Source of the DNA: Acinetobacter chinensis
GTDB lineage: Bacteria; Pseudomonadota; Gammaproteobacteria; Pseudomonadales; Moraxellaceae
Assembly (NCBI RefSeq): GCF_002165375.2
Contig: NZ_CP032134.1
Span: 1,426,001-1,490,000, forward strand
DNA: 64,000 bases
Reading direction: 5' to 3'
Both the position numbers and the translations under genes were made by a program. Each line of letters begins with the position of its first letter. Position 1 is the stretch's first letter. Under the pieces are notes generated by a model. That model saw nothing but the letters and a program-made list of their open reading frames with translations, had not been told where the DNA came from and ran no database searches. This document shows positions 34,085 to 42,990 of the stretch, piece by piece.

Positions 34085-34975
34085 TTAAATTGCGTCTTTT
34101 CGTAAATTTCGGAGGTGATTAATCAAAAAACGAGCAGCTGAACCCAGTTCACTTTCCCTGTTCCAGACCAGATCGACAAAATATTCAAATTTGGGTGTGA
34201 AATCCAGAAAATTCAGTACTTTTAAGTGTTGCTGAAGTTCAGGGTTTTCATTAAACATTTCCAGGGGGAGAACTCCCCAGCCTAGATTCTGCATAATCAT
34301 GCTGCAGGCGGAATGATGATTGTCAGTTCGCCAGTGATGTTTTGAAAACAGAAGTTCAGGTTTGATGCTTTTATCACGACTGGCAACGGCAATCTGTCTG
34401 CTTTGATGAATCTGTTCAAAACTGACCTGATCATATGCAGCAAGCGGATGGTGAACAGATGCAACGGGAACCAGTGCTTCACGTTTTAACTCAACAAACT
34501 GTTCACTGCTTTCCAGCTGCTCACGTTCAAACATCAAGGCAAACTGAGCTGACTGATTTGTCAGCATTTTCTGGGCATCTTCCTGTGGAGCAGAATAAAT
34601 ATTGATCTGAAGTTCAGGAAACTGTTTTTCCAGCAGGGCAATATAATCAGTCCAGTTGGTATGCAGTAATTCAGATACGACCACAATATTCAGTGATGAC
34701 TCCAGCCCTGAGCTGAGTGAAAGTGCATATTGTCTCCATTCATTGATTTCAATCAGCAGATTCTGTGTGCGTTCATACAGTGCAATTGCCTGTGCAGTCG
34801 GCACAGGTTCACGACCCTGGCGGATAAACAGTGTCAGATTTAAATCTATTTCCATATTGGCAATGGACATACTGACAGCTGAAGGTACTTTTCCGATCTT
34901 TCTTGCGGCAGCTGAAAATGAGCCTGTTTCCATGACAGTCTTAAAAATGGATAACTGTTCCTGATTAATGTTCAT
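34085..34975 (-). CDS. LysR-family transcriptional regulator
   Basis: 296 residues: N-terminal LysR helix-turn-helix (about 3-60: LSIFKTVMETGSFSAAARKIGKVPSAVSMSIANMEIDL) and the effector-binding domain (about 90-290). It is divergent from the OmpW / GMC oxidoreductase / aldehyde dehydrogenase cluster starting at 35307, so it is the likely regulator of that cluster, with the effector an aldehyde, alcohol or hydrophobic compound. No strong ribosome binding site. Confidence 0.92.
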   Translation of the reverse strand: MNINQEQLSIFKTVMETGSFSAAARKIGKVPSAVSMSIANMEIDLNLTLFIRQGREPVPTAQAIALYERTQNLLIEINEWRQYALSLSSGLESSLNIVVVSELLHTNWTDYIALLEKQFPELQINIYSAPQEDAQKMLTNQSAQFALMFEREQLESSEQFVELKREALVPVASVHHPLAAYDQVSFEQIHQSRQIAVASRDKSIKPELLFSKHHWRTDNHHSACSMIMQNLGWGVLPLEMFNENPELQQHLKVLNFLDFTPKFEYFVDLVWNRESELGSAARFLINHLRNLRKDAI

Positions 34976-35306
34976 TAACTTATCAGATTATTTAAAAGAA
35001 TTTATCTGATCTTAATAGTTATAGTGAAAGATTGAAATATATAGGAGAAAAGTGAATTAATTATTTGTTAAATAAAGCTAATAATATATTTAATATTATT
35101 TTATTTATTTAAGAACAAAACTGTGATGCATTCCCTTTGTTGTGATAAATATTGACCTTTAATGACTAAAATTACAAAAATATGTTTACTGCGTGGTAAA
35201 AAAACTTGCAAACAAACATACGTTGAATGTATACAAATCACTTAATAAGTGTGGTTATAAATAAAAATTCGTAACATAAATTAAAAGTCAGACAAGGAGT
35301 TGGACG
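34976..35306. other. Divergent regulatory region, lysR / ompW-like
   Basis: 331 very AT-rich bases. A dyad AATAATAT-ATTTA-ATATTATT lies at 35080-35100 and could be a LysR site, but such repeats are easy to find by chance in AT-rich DNA. AAGGAG precedes the ompW-like start by 8 bases. Confidence 0.5.
35080..35100. promoter_or_regulatory. AT-rich dyad, possible LysR site
   Basis: 8-bp perfect inverted repeat with a 5-base centre between the divergent lysR and ompW-like genes. Low specificity because of base composition. Confidence 0.25.
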
Positions 35307-36407
35307 ATGAAACCTGGATATTTAGCAGTACCTCTGGCACTCGTATGTGCAATGCAGAATGCAGCAGCTGCCCCAGAAAATGGTAAACGTTTTTCTGTAT
35401 CGGCGGGTTGGTTGCATGTCATGCCTCAGGGGAAAGCCAATCCATTTAATATTAATACAGCAGTGAAAGGTGGTACCAATGCTAAAGTAGGTCTAATTTC
35501 TCAGGATGGATTTCTTAAAGCAATTGATTCTGATGCTGTAACTGGGACAGGTTCTAACTTGAAAAATCAGCTGGAGGGACTATTGAACGGTCCTTTAGGG
35601 AGTAATGGTGGATCATTAAAGGATGCTGAGGGTAATATCAGGGAAAATATTGCGGGTACTGCGATTATTGATGGTTTGGAATCATGGGGAGCGAAGGGTA
35701 CTGGGCTTGAGGCTGAAGATATAGATACATTGGGTTTGATGTTTAACTATTATCTAAATGATAAAGTGTCTCTACAGTTGATAGGTGGTATTCCACCTAA
35801 AGTTGATATTAAAGGAAAAGGTGAAATTACGGCACCATTGACTGGAAGTGCAAAACCCGGTGGAATAGCAGGTATCCTTTACAAGGATTTACCCTTGAAT
35901 TATGCAGTACCAATTACCAATCTGAACTCATATAGTAAAGCTGCAACTGCACGTGCCTGGACACCTGCACTTGAAGCACAGTATCAGTTTGGTAAGCCAG
36001 GCATAGACAAGTTCAGACCTTTTGTGGGCGCAGGTTTAATGTATGCTTATTTTAATGATATCGAGTTGAATAAAGGTATTGAATCAGATCTGATTGCGGC
36101 TGGTCATATGATTCAGAACATTCATGATGGCAAAGCAGGTGCTGCACTGGATGGTAAAATATCCTCAGGTGATATGCGTGTCAAAGTGGATGCCAGTGAT
36201 GCCATTGCACCAATTGTAACTGCTGGTTTCACTTATGATATTACACCATCATGGTTTACAACAGCATCTGTGTCCTACGCAAAACTGAACAATAAAGTGA
36301 CCATTGATGTGATGAATAAAAACACCAGTGAAAAACTGATTCATGCAACGACTAAAATTGATATTGACCCAGTGATCACTTATGTCGGTGTAGGTTACCG
36401 TTTCTGA
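35307..36407 (+). CDS. OmpW/AlkL-family outer-membrane protein, expanded
   Basis: 366 residues, against about 190-230 for typical OmpW or AlkL. Signal peptide 1-22 (ending AAAA-P). The N-terminus of the mature part (RFSVSAGWLHVMPQGKANP) and the C-terminus (ITYVGVGYRF with terminal Phe) are OmpW-like, as are YYLNDKVSLQLIGGIPPKVD and LEAQYQFG. Insertions, mostly near residues 50-130, account for the extra length and are Gly/Asn-rich. OmpW/AlkL barrels let hydrophobic compounds cross the outer membrane. Followed by GMC and aldehyde dehydrogenases, which fits uptake of a hydrophobic alcohol or alkane. Strong ribosome binding site. Confidence 0.85.
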   Translation: MKPGYLAVPLALVCAMQNAAAAPENGKRFSVSAGWLHVMPQGKANPFNINTAVKGGTNAKVGLISQDGFLKAIDSDAVTGTGSNLKNQLEGLLNGPLGSNGGSLKDAEGNIRENIAGTAIIDGLESWGAKGTGLEAEDIDTLGLMFNYYLNDKVSLQLIGGIPPKVDIKGKGEITAPLTGSAKPGGIAGILYKDLPLNYAVPITNLNSYSKAATARAWTPALEAQYQFGKPGIDKFRPFVGAGLMYAYFNDIELNKGIESDLIAAGHMIQNIHDGKAGAALDGKISSGDMRVKVDASDAIAPIVTAGFTYDITPSWFTTASVSYAKLNNKVTIDVMNKNTSEKLIHATTKIDIDPVITYVGVGYRF

Positions 36408-36717
36408 TCATGGCGTGAGTAACAGTATTGATTTACTGTTACTCATTTTCGGATATCCGTCTGATGTAAAAGTAGTACCGTTTTATTCAAATAAAAAAAT
36501 AATGTAGCTGTATCGGGTACAGATCCGGATTTTTCATTTCATATATACTTCATGACATTCTACGTATACAGATAAAAGATCACATCTGGATTATTTAGAT
36601 AAAAGTGATGGCTTTTTATTTCACATTCTTTGCTTTAATTATCACTGAAGCTATTTTATAGACAGCATGAAAGTGCAATACTGATCCTGCACAAATAAAA
36701 ATACAAATAAGGTCAAT
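36408..36717. other. Intergenic region between ompW-like and GMC genes
   Basis: 310 bases. The first part is a terminator-like hairpin (36416-36450). The remainder should hold the promoter of the GMC oxidoreductase gene; no clear dyad is visible. Confidence 0.5.
36416..36450 (+). terminator. Rho-independent terminator-like hairpin
   Basis: 12-bp perfect stem TGAGTAACAGTA / TACTGTTACTCA with a 6-base loop and a short T4 tail, 8 bases after the ompW-like stop. Confidence 0.75.
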
Positions 36718-38346
36718 ATGGAACAAAAAGAATTTGATTATATTGTCATTGGTGGTGGCAGTGCAGGAAGTGTGCTGGCAGGTCGGCTGAGTGAAAACCC
36801 TGATGTCACTGTATGTCTGCTTGAAGCAGGTGGAAAGGGTAACAGCTGGACGGTCAATGTGCCTTCAGCAGCAGTCGTGAGTATACCCACTAAAATTAAT
36901 AACTGGGCTTTTGAAACCGTTCCTCAGAAAGGTTTAAATGGTCGCAAGGGTTATCAGCCTCGTGGAAAAGGGCTTGGTGGTTCATCCAATATCAATGCGA
37001 TGGTTTATGTGCGGGGGAATAAAGCTGATTATGATGACTGGGCATCTTTAGGTAATCCAGGCTGGTCATACGATGATGTTCTTCCTTATTTTATAAAATC
37101 TGAAAACAATGAACGGATACGCAATGCATTTCATGGCAATGATGGTCCGCTGTCCGTTTCAGATTTAAGAACGGACAATATCTGGCATGAGCGTTATGTT
37201 GCGGCTGCAAGAGAGCAAGGTTATAAGATTCTGGATGATTTCAACGGTGAAGAACAGGAAGGACTGGGTGTTTATCAGGTGACTCAGGTCAACGGAGAAC
37301 GTTGTACTGTGGCAAAAGCCTATCTGTTTCCTCATCTTGAACGTGAAAATCTGACCGTCATTACTGAAGCTCTGACTCAGAAAATCATCATTGAAAATAA
37401 TACTGCCACTGGGGTTGAGTTTAAACAGGGTGGCAGCGTTGTGCAGATTAAAGCTCGCCAGGAAGTTCTGCTCAGTGCCGGTGCGATTCAGTCGCCCCAG
37501 ATTTTAATGCTGTCGGGTATTGGTGATAAAGAAGAGCTGAATCAGCATCAGATCGAAGTCAAAAAACATCTGCCTGGTGTGGGTAAAAATTTTCATGATC
37601 ATCCGGATTTTATTTTTGGATTTACTGCTAAAGATACGCAGGACACTTTTGGAATTTCCATACCTGGCACACTGGATATGTTCAAGCAGATTGGCAGATA
37701 CCGTAAAGAAAAGGCAGGTAAGCTGACATCCAATTTTGCTGAATGCGGTGGTTTTATTAAAAGCTCTCCAGAACAGAAAGTGCCTAATCTGCAGCTGCAT
37801 TTTGTTGTGGCAATTGTGGAAGACCATGCCCGAAAATTTCACGCCAGTCATGGTATTTCCTGCCATGTCTGCCTGTTGAATCCTCTGAGTCGCGGAACAG
37901 TCAGACTGAGCGGTTCTAAGGTTGAAGATCCGCTGTTGATTGATCCTGCATTTCTGGCGGAGGAGCAGGATCTGGAGGAGATGGTGAAAGCGTATAAAAT
38001 CACCCGTCAGCTTTTAAACTCAAAATCCATTGCGGAACACTGTAAAAAAGATCTGTTTACCGAAAATGTTCAGACAGATGATGAAATCAGGCAGATTCTC
38101 AGAGAGCGGACGGATACGGTCTATCATCCTGTGGGTAGCTGTCGGATGGGTATGGATGAAATGGCCGTGGTTGATCCACAGCTCAGGGTGCATGGCATAA
38201 AAAATCTGCGTGTGGTGGATGCATCCATTATGCCGACCGTTGTAAATGGCAATACAAATGCACCGGTGATCATGATTGCTGAGAAAGCTGTCGATATGAT
38301 CAGAAAAACTCAACAGCTTGCAGTACAGCAGGCAGAATCGGCATAA
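36718..38346 (+). CDS. GMC-family FAD alcohol dehydrogenase (AlkJ-like)
   Basis: 542 residues. N-terminal FAD-binding FDYIVIGGGSAGSVLAGRLSEN, GMC signature 1 PRGKGLGGSSNINAMVYVRG, signature 2 GAIQSPQILMLSGIG, and the catalytic C-terminal YHPVGSCRMGMDEM with NGNTNAPVIMIAEKA. The family includes choline dehydrogenase and AlkJ, which oxidises aliphatic alcohols to aldehydes at the inner membrane. Between an OmpW/AlkL-type barrel and an aldehyde dehydrogenase, an AlkJ-like role fits better than choline oxidation; no betB or betI is present. AAGGTCAAT precedes the ATG. Confidence 0.9.
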   Translation: MEQKEFDYIVIGGGSAGSVLAGRLSENPDVTVCLLEAGGKGNSWTVNVPSAAVVSIPTKINNWAFETVPQKGLNGRKGYQPRGKGLGGSSNINAMVYVRGNKADYDDWASLGNPGWSYDDVLPYFIKSENNERIRNAFHGNDGPLSVSDLRTDNIWHERYVAAAREQGYKILDDFNGEEQEGLGVYQVTQVNGERCTVAKAYLFPHLERENLTVITEALTQKIIIENNTATGVEFKQGGSVVQIKARQEVLLSAGAIQSPQILMLSGIGDKEELNQHQIEVKKHLPGVGKNFHDHPDFIFGFTAKDTQDTFGISIPGTLDMFKQIGRYRKEKAGKLTSNFAECGGFIKSSPEQKVPNLQLHFVVAIVEDHARKFHASHGISCHVCLLNPLSRGTVRLSGSKVEDPLLIDPAFLAEEQDLEEMVKAYKITRQLLNSKSIAEHCKKDLFTENVQTDDEIRQILRERTDTVYHPVGSCRMGMDEMAVVDPQLRVHGIKNLRVVDASIMPTVVNGNTNAPVIMIAEKAVDMIRKTQQLAVQQAESA

Positions 38347-38459
38347 TCTGAAAATACTGCATATAAAGTGATACTGAAGTTGAAGCTGATGTTCGGCAGG
38401 AGCTGAGAAAAATAATATGCTCCGCTGAACGCATGTTTCATCAAATAAAGGAAATGCAT

Positions 38460-39902
38460 ATGAATACCATACTTCCCATGGATGATCAGGCACTTGAGCT
38501 GGAAAGGATTTTTCATCAGCAGAAAGAAGCATACAGTCAGCAGCCTTATCCATCGCTTGAGCAACGTAAGGCACAGCTTCTGACTTTAAAGGAACTGCTG
38601 GTCAGACACCAGGACGAAATCGCTGAGGCAATCAGTCGGGACTTTTCAAACCGCAGTAAAGATGAAACTTTGCTATTTGAACTGATGACCAGTATTTCGG
38701 GTATCAAGCACAGTCTGAAGAACTTAAAGAAATGGATGAAACCTGAAAAAAGGGATGTGGGGATACTGTTTCAGCCTGCAAAAGCCTATATCTGTTATCA
38801 GCCTGTAGGTGTTGTCGGCGTTGTGGTTCCCTGGAACTATCCATTGTTCCTAGCGGTGGGTCCTTTGGCACAGGCGATTGCAGCGGGTAATCGTGTCATG
38901 CTGAAAATGAGTGAATTTACTCCTGTATTTTCAGCACTGTTTAAGCGTCTGATTGCAGAAAATTTTGCTGATGATCAGATCTGTGTGGTTACTGGTGATG
39001 CGCAGGTTGCTCAGAGTTTTACGGCACTGGGTTTTGATCATTTACTGTTTACGGGAGCAACGTCCATTGGCAAGCATGTGTTGCGTGCAGCTGCGGAAAA
39101 TATGACACCAGTCACGCTGGAGCTGGGCGGGAAGTCTCCTGCAGTCGTTGCTTCGGATGCTGAACTGGTTGAAACGGCTAAACGGATTGTTTTTGGTAAG
39201 GCAATGAATGCAGGGCAGACCTGTGTTGCACCGGATTATGCATTTGTTCACAGCTCTCAGGTGGAGCAGTTTATTACTGCTTACAAAGCGGCACTTGAGC
39301 AGTTTTATCCTGGAGATATTCAGAACAATCCTGATTACACTGCCATTATCAGTGAGCGGCAGTTTTTGCGTTTACAGAGTTATCTGACTGATGCCGAGCA
39401 GAAAGGAGCAAATGTCATTCTGTTAAAAGGTGAAGACAGTCAGCGGCGTATGGCACACAGGATTGTGACAGGAGTTTCTGATGATATGTTGCTCATGCAG
39501 AATGAAATTTTTGGACCGGTTTTACCTGTTGTGGCGTATCAGTCCATGGATGAGGTGATTGAGTACATTAATGGACATGACAGACCACTGGCGCTGTATT
39601 ATTTTGGATATAATCGAGCAGAACAGCAACGGGTTCTGAACCATACACACAGTGGTGGGGTATGTCTGAATGAAACGCTGCTGCATGTTGGACAGGAAGA
39701 TATGCCTTTTGGTGGCATTGGTCCATCAGGTATGGGGCATTATCATGGGGTGGAAGGCTTTAAGACATTCAGTCATGCTAAATCTGTATTTGAACGACCA
39801 AAATTCAGCATGATGAAACTGGTTTATCCACCTTATGGCACAGCCATACAGCAGTGGATTTATAAGCTCTTTATCGGTACGGTAAAAAAGCTTCAGAAAT
39901 AG
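38460..39902 (+). CDS. Aldehyde dehydrogenase (coniferyl-aldehyde-dehydrogenase-like)
   Basis: 480 residues from the ATG at 38460, chosen because AAGG lies 8 bases upstream; earlier in-frame ATGs at 38433 and 38454 are less favoured. NAD-type ALDH with PWNYPLFLAVGPLAQAIAAGN, TLELGGKSP holding the general-base Glu, and GQTCVAPDYAFV holding the nucleophilic Cys. It oxidises an aldehyde, presumably that made by the GMC enzyme immediately upstream, to the acid. The sequence is of the short, membrane-tail-like coniferyl-aldehyde type: a hydrophobic C-terminus (WIYKLFIGTVKKL) could associate with the membrane. Confidence 0.93.
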   Translation: MNTILPMDDQALELERIFHQQKEAYSQQPYPSLEQRKAQLLTLKELLVRHQDEIAEAISRDFSNRSKDETLLFELMTSISGIKHSLKNLKKWMKPEKRDVGILFQPAKAYICYQPVGVVGVVVPWNYPLFLAVGPLAQAIAAGNRVMLKMSEFTPVFSALFKRLIAENFADDQICVVTGDAQVAQSFTALGFDHLLFTGATSIGKHVLRAAAENMTPVTLELGGKSPAVVASDAELVETAKRIVFGKAMNAGQTCVAPDYAFVHSSQVEQFITAYKAALEQFYPGDIQNNPDYTAIISERQFLRLQSYLTDAEQKGANVILLKGEDSQRRMAHRIVTGVSDDMLLMQNEIFGPVLPVVAYQSMDEVIEYINGHDRPLALYYFGYNRAEQQRVLNHTHSGGVCLNETLLHVGQEDMPFGGIGPSGMGHYHGVEGFKTFSHAKSVFERPKFSMMKLVYPPYGTAIQQWIYKLFIGTVKKLQK

Positions 39903-39921
39903 AACTGAATCCGTGACCAAT

Positions 39922-39955
39922 AAAAAAAGCGTTAAACTGAGTTAACGCTTTTTTT
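39922..39955. terminator. Bidirectional terminator
   Basis: 14-bp stem AAAAAAAGCGTTAA / TTAACGCTTTTTTT with a 6-base loop, between the aldehyde dehydrogenase and trmB. Confidence 0.92.
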
Positions 39956-39972
39956 ATTTTTAAGAAGCAGGA

Positions 39973-40689
39973 TTACTGAATTTTTTTGAAAAGAAAATCA
40001 TTGATTTTGTGACCTTCTTCAAGACCACGACGTTCAAATTTAGTCTGAGGACGCCATTCAGGGCGAGGATAGCTGTTACCTTTGCCTGCCATATTTTCCA
40101 GGCGAGGGCGGTTGTCTAGTACATCCAGCATCCACTCTGCATAAGGTTCCCAGTCCGTTGCTGAATGGAATGTTCCACCCATTTCAAGTTTCTGTTCAAC
40201 CAGAGGCATGCGGTCATGCGAAACAAAACGGCGTTTGAAATGGCGCTTTTTCTGCCACGGATCCGGGAAATACAGCTGAACAGCATTAATACTGTTATCA
40301 GGCATTTCACGTAGAACCTGAATCGCATCAGCATCCAGTAAACGCAGGTTTTTCAGTTCTGCTATGCCAGCCTCATAGACACACTGTGCAATACCTGGAA
40401 CATGAACTTCAATACCGACATAGTTACGTTCAGGGTTGGCTTTTGCCATCAGTACCAGCGAACGACCCATACCAAAACCGATTTCAACAGTTAGTGGTCG
40501 TTCAGGGTGCTCAAAGTACTGGCGCAGATCACCCACTGGGTATTCCAGAATCATATGACCATATTGTTCCAGAGCAGTACGCTGTGAAGTATTCAGTGGA
40601 GAAGAACGGCGCATAAACGTCACAATTTCACGGTGCTCGTTCAGATTATCCAGTTCCACGACCTGCTGGTCTAATTGATCATTTGACAT
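39973..40689 (-). CDS. trmB: tRNA (guanine-N7)-methyltransferase
   Basis: Methylates G46 of tRNA using S-adenosylmethionine. 238 residues. The SAM site VEIGFGMGRSLVLMAKANPERNYVGIEVH and the TrmB signature LYFPDPWQKKRHFKRRF are both present, as is the C-terminal KFERRGLEEGHKI. Cytoplasmic. Minus-strand single gene ending at the bidirectional terminator. Confidence 0.97.
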   Translation of the reverse strand: MSNDQLDQQVVELDNLNEHREIVTFMRRSSPLNTSQRTALEQYGHMILEYPVGDLRQYFEHPERPLTVEIGFGMGRSLVLMAKANPERNYVGIEVHVPGIAQCVYEAGIAELKNLRLLDADAIQVLREMPDNSINAVQLYFPDPWQKKRHFKRRFVSHDRMPLVEQKLEMGGTFHSATDWEPYAEWMLDVLDNRPRLENMAGKGNSYPRPEWRPQTKFERRGLEEGHKINDFLFKKIQ

Positions 40690-40844
40690 AACTTTGGCAA
40701 ATCTAAAAATTCAGAATGCGGTATTTTAAGTCCTGAGCTGAACAAGTCAAACCTTTTGCCCTGAATTTATGTATAAAACAGTTCAGTGGATCTTCTGTTT
40801 TAAGCTTTGTTACAGCAACTGAAACTGAAATTCAGCAGTGATTA

Positions 40845-42773
40845 TCAGGTCTGTTGAATATCGGGTATGAATGGCAGCATAACTTCAATGACTGTACGCC
40901 CAGGCTGTGATTCAACCTGGAACTGACCACCGATACGTTCTATACGCGCACGCATACTTTGCAGTCCGACATGCAGTCCTGAGTCCACTTCAGCAGGAGA
41001 AAAGCCGATGCCATTGTCTTCAATCTGAAGCACCAGCCAGCCATTTTCATTTTCACGCAGTGTGACGTAAACCTGTGTGGCTTTGCTGTGTTTTAAAATA
41101 TTGGTCAGGGCTTCTTCGGCAATACGTGTAAGGGTAATGCAGTACAGTGCACTGGGTTGAGTCTGCCACTGCTGTTCAAAATGCCATTTTGAACGGATAT
41201 CTGTTTCTTCAAACAGCTGTACAAATCTGTGGCGGATTGGTGCTGCCCATTCCACTGGTGTGGCCGGAATTTTGGAGGTCAGACTTGAGCCTGAATCAAT
41301 GACTTGCCGTAAATCGTTACGGAGCAGTTTCAGAATGGACATAACCTGAGGCTTTTCTATTTTTTCATTATGTTCCAGGGTCAGCATGGAACGGACAATT
41401 GAACCGCCTAAGCCATCATGCAGATCGTGGGAAAGATGTATACGTTCCTGCAGGCGAACATTTTCAAGTGCAAGCTGATGCTGTTTTTCTAAGGATTCAG
41501 TCAGTTCAGCTCTGGCGCGATATACATTTTCCGAAAGGGTTTTATTAAACTGTTTGATCTGACGACTGTTACGCGCTAAACGTAATGCTAAAACCGCACC
41601 TAAAGCTAAAGTTGTAAAAGGACCTGTATATGGAGAAAGAGGGTGTCCTTCCATTGTAATGACAAAGTGTGCATCATGTAGAGCAATAGGTATAAATATT
41701 AAATACACACCTGCCATTAAATAACTTTCAGGAAGTTTTGAACGATAGGCAAGGAACGGAAAACAGATGCATTTTGCTAAAAAAATCAGCATGGCAATCG
41801 CAAAAAATATCTGTATAACGCTATTTAGCTGAGACAGTGGTGAAAGGCTCAGGCAGACTGAAGCACATAAGAAAAAACTCCATAAAATCTTTTCCAGGCG
41901 GGCAAAACTGAGATGTACAAAGGTCCAGGCTGCAACACAGCCAGCTACGGTATAAAAACAGAAAATAATATTCTGAATGCGGTCCAGTGTTGTAGTTGAA
42001 AATAACAATGGATCGGACAATAAATAGCATGTGCTGTATAGAATCCAGCAGAAATTAATAATGCCATACCAGAAAAAACTTCGTTCTTCTCGGTTGGTGA
42101 ACCATGCCAATAAATAGAAAATACCGACCACAAAACAGATCATGACGTTGAAGATTGCCAGGGTGCGTTTTTCTAATACCCAGTTTTTATAAATGGGATA
42201 AACATGCTGGTTTATTCCCATCTCCAGGCGACCTAAGCCAGATTTTTGTGTAAGACTGCCATAAACCTGTATCCATAAAATGTTTCGACCTTCCTTTATG
42301 CTGGAAGAAGCGATGTTCCACTGGCGAGGCATATACTGACTACGTGAAGCAGGTTCCTGTAAGGATAAATCACTCCAGAGCAATGCATCATTGATAAAAA
42401 TTCTGCCGCTCTGGGTTATATTTTCAAGGGCGAAACTCAGCGGAGCCTGGATCGGGTCTTTACATGCATAATCAAACTGGACTTTGTACCATGCCATATC
42501 ATGAAAGTCGGGCCAGCGTTTTTCCCATCGGTCAGGCAGTTTTTCAAGCTTGATCCACCCATCTGTAGGCTTCTGCATCGGCTGATTCAGGTTGCCTTTT
42601 GCCACTTCAATCTGCTGTACTCTTATCTGGCACGAATCAGCTGGATTCTGTGAGGGAATGGATGCAGACGCTGTACTGCAAAGTCCACTGAACACCATAA
42701 AGCACATGAAGAGTACCGTCATAACAGTATCTGTACTGAACTTAAATGAATATTGAGTGGATTTCTGCATCAT
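40845..42773 (-). CDS. Sensor histidine kinase with 7TMR-DISM input module
   Basis: 642 residues. Signal-like N-terminus (about 1-38), a periplasmic sugar-binding-like 7TMR-DISMED2 domain (about 45-180), seven membrane helices (about 200-400), then HisKA_3 with LSHDLHDGLGGSIVRSM (phospho-accepting His449) and a HATPase_c (EEALTNILKHSKATQVYV, then DNGIGFSPAEVDSGLHVGLQSMRARIE). NarX/LiaS type, so a NarL-type response regulator is expected, but none is adjacent. The ligand is unknown. Confidence 0.9.
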   Translation of the reverse strand: MMQKSTQYSFKFSTDTVMTVLFMCFMVFSGLCSTASASIPSQNPADSCQIRVQQIEVAKGNLNQPMQKPTDGWIKLEKLPDRWEKRWPDFHDMAWYKVQFDYACKDPIQAPLSFALENITQSGRIFINDALLWSDLSLQEPASRSQYMPRQWNIASSSIKEGRNILWIQVYGSLTQKSGLGRLEMGINQHVYPIYKNWVLEKRTLAIFNVMICFVVGIFYLLAWFTNREERSFFWYGIINFCWILYSTCYLLSDPLLFSTTTLDRIQNIIFCFYTVAGCVAAWTFVHLSFARLEKILWSFFLCASVCLSLSPLSQLNSVIQIFFAIAMLIFLAKCICFPFLAYRSKLPESYLMAGVYLIFIPIALHDAHFVITMEGHPLSPYTGPFTTLALGAVLALRLARNSRQIKQFNKTLSENVYRARAELTESLEKQHQLALENVRLQERIHLSHDLHDGLGGSIVRSMLTLEHNEKIEKPQVMSILKLLRNDLRQVIDSGSSLTSKIPATPVEWAAPIRHRFVQLFEETDIRSKWHFEQQWQTQPSALYCITLTRIAEEALTNILKHSKATQVYVTLRENENGWLVLQIEDNGIGFSPAEVDSGLHVGLQSMRARIERIGGQFQVESQPGRTVIEVMLPFIPDIQQT

Positions 42774-42990
42774 TACACGTGTTTCCCGCTACATCATGAC
42801 TATACTGGTGAGTCGAAAATAAATATTTAATATCAAAGACTAATCTAAAAATTATAGTTTTTTTATGAACAGATATACAGCGATATTTAATGAAATTTCT
42901 GTGAAAATTCAGACAAGATTCATAGCGTATGTACAATCAGCATAAACCTTGTATATCGCCTTTGTATTACTGAAAAACCTGTGTTTTTAC

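Noticed and set aside
36718..39902. Choline-to-betaine operon (betA-betB)
   Set aside because: GMC and ALDH genes fit superficially, but there is no betI or BCCT transporter, the ALDH is coniferyl-type, and an OmpW/AlkL barrel is present.
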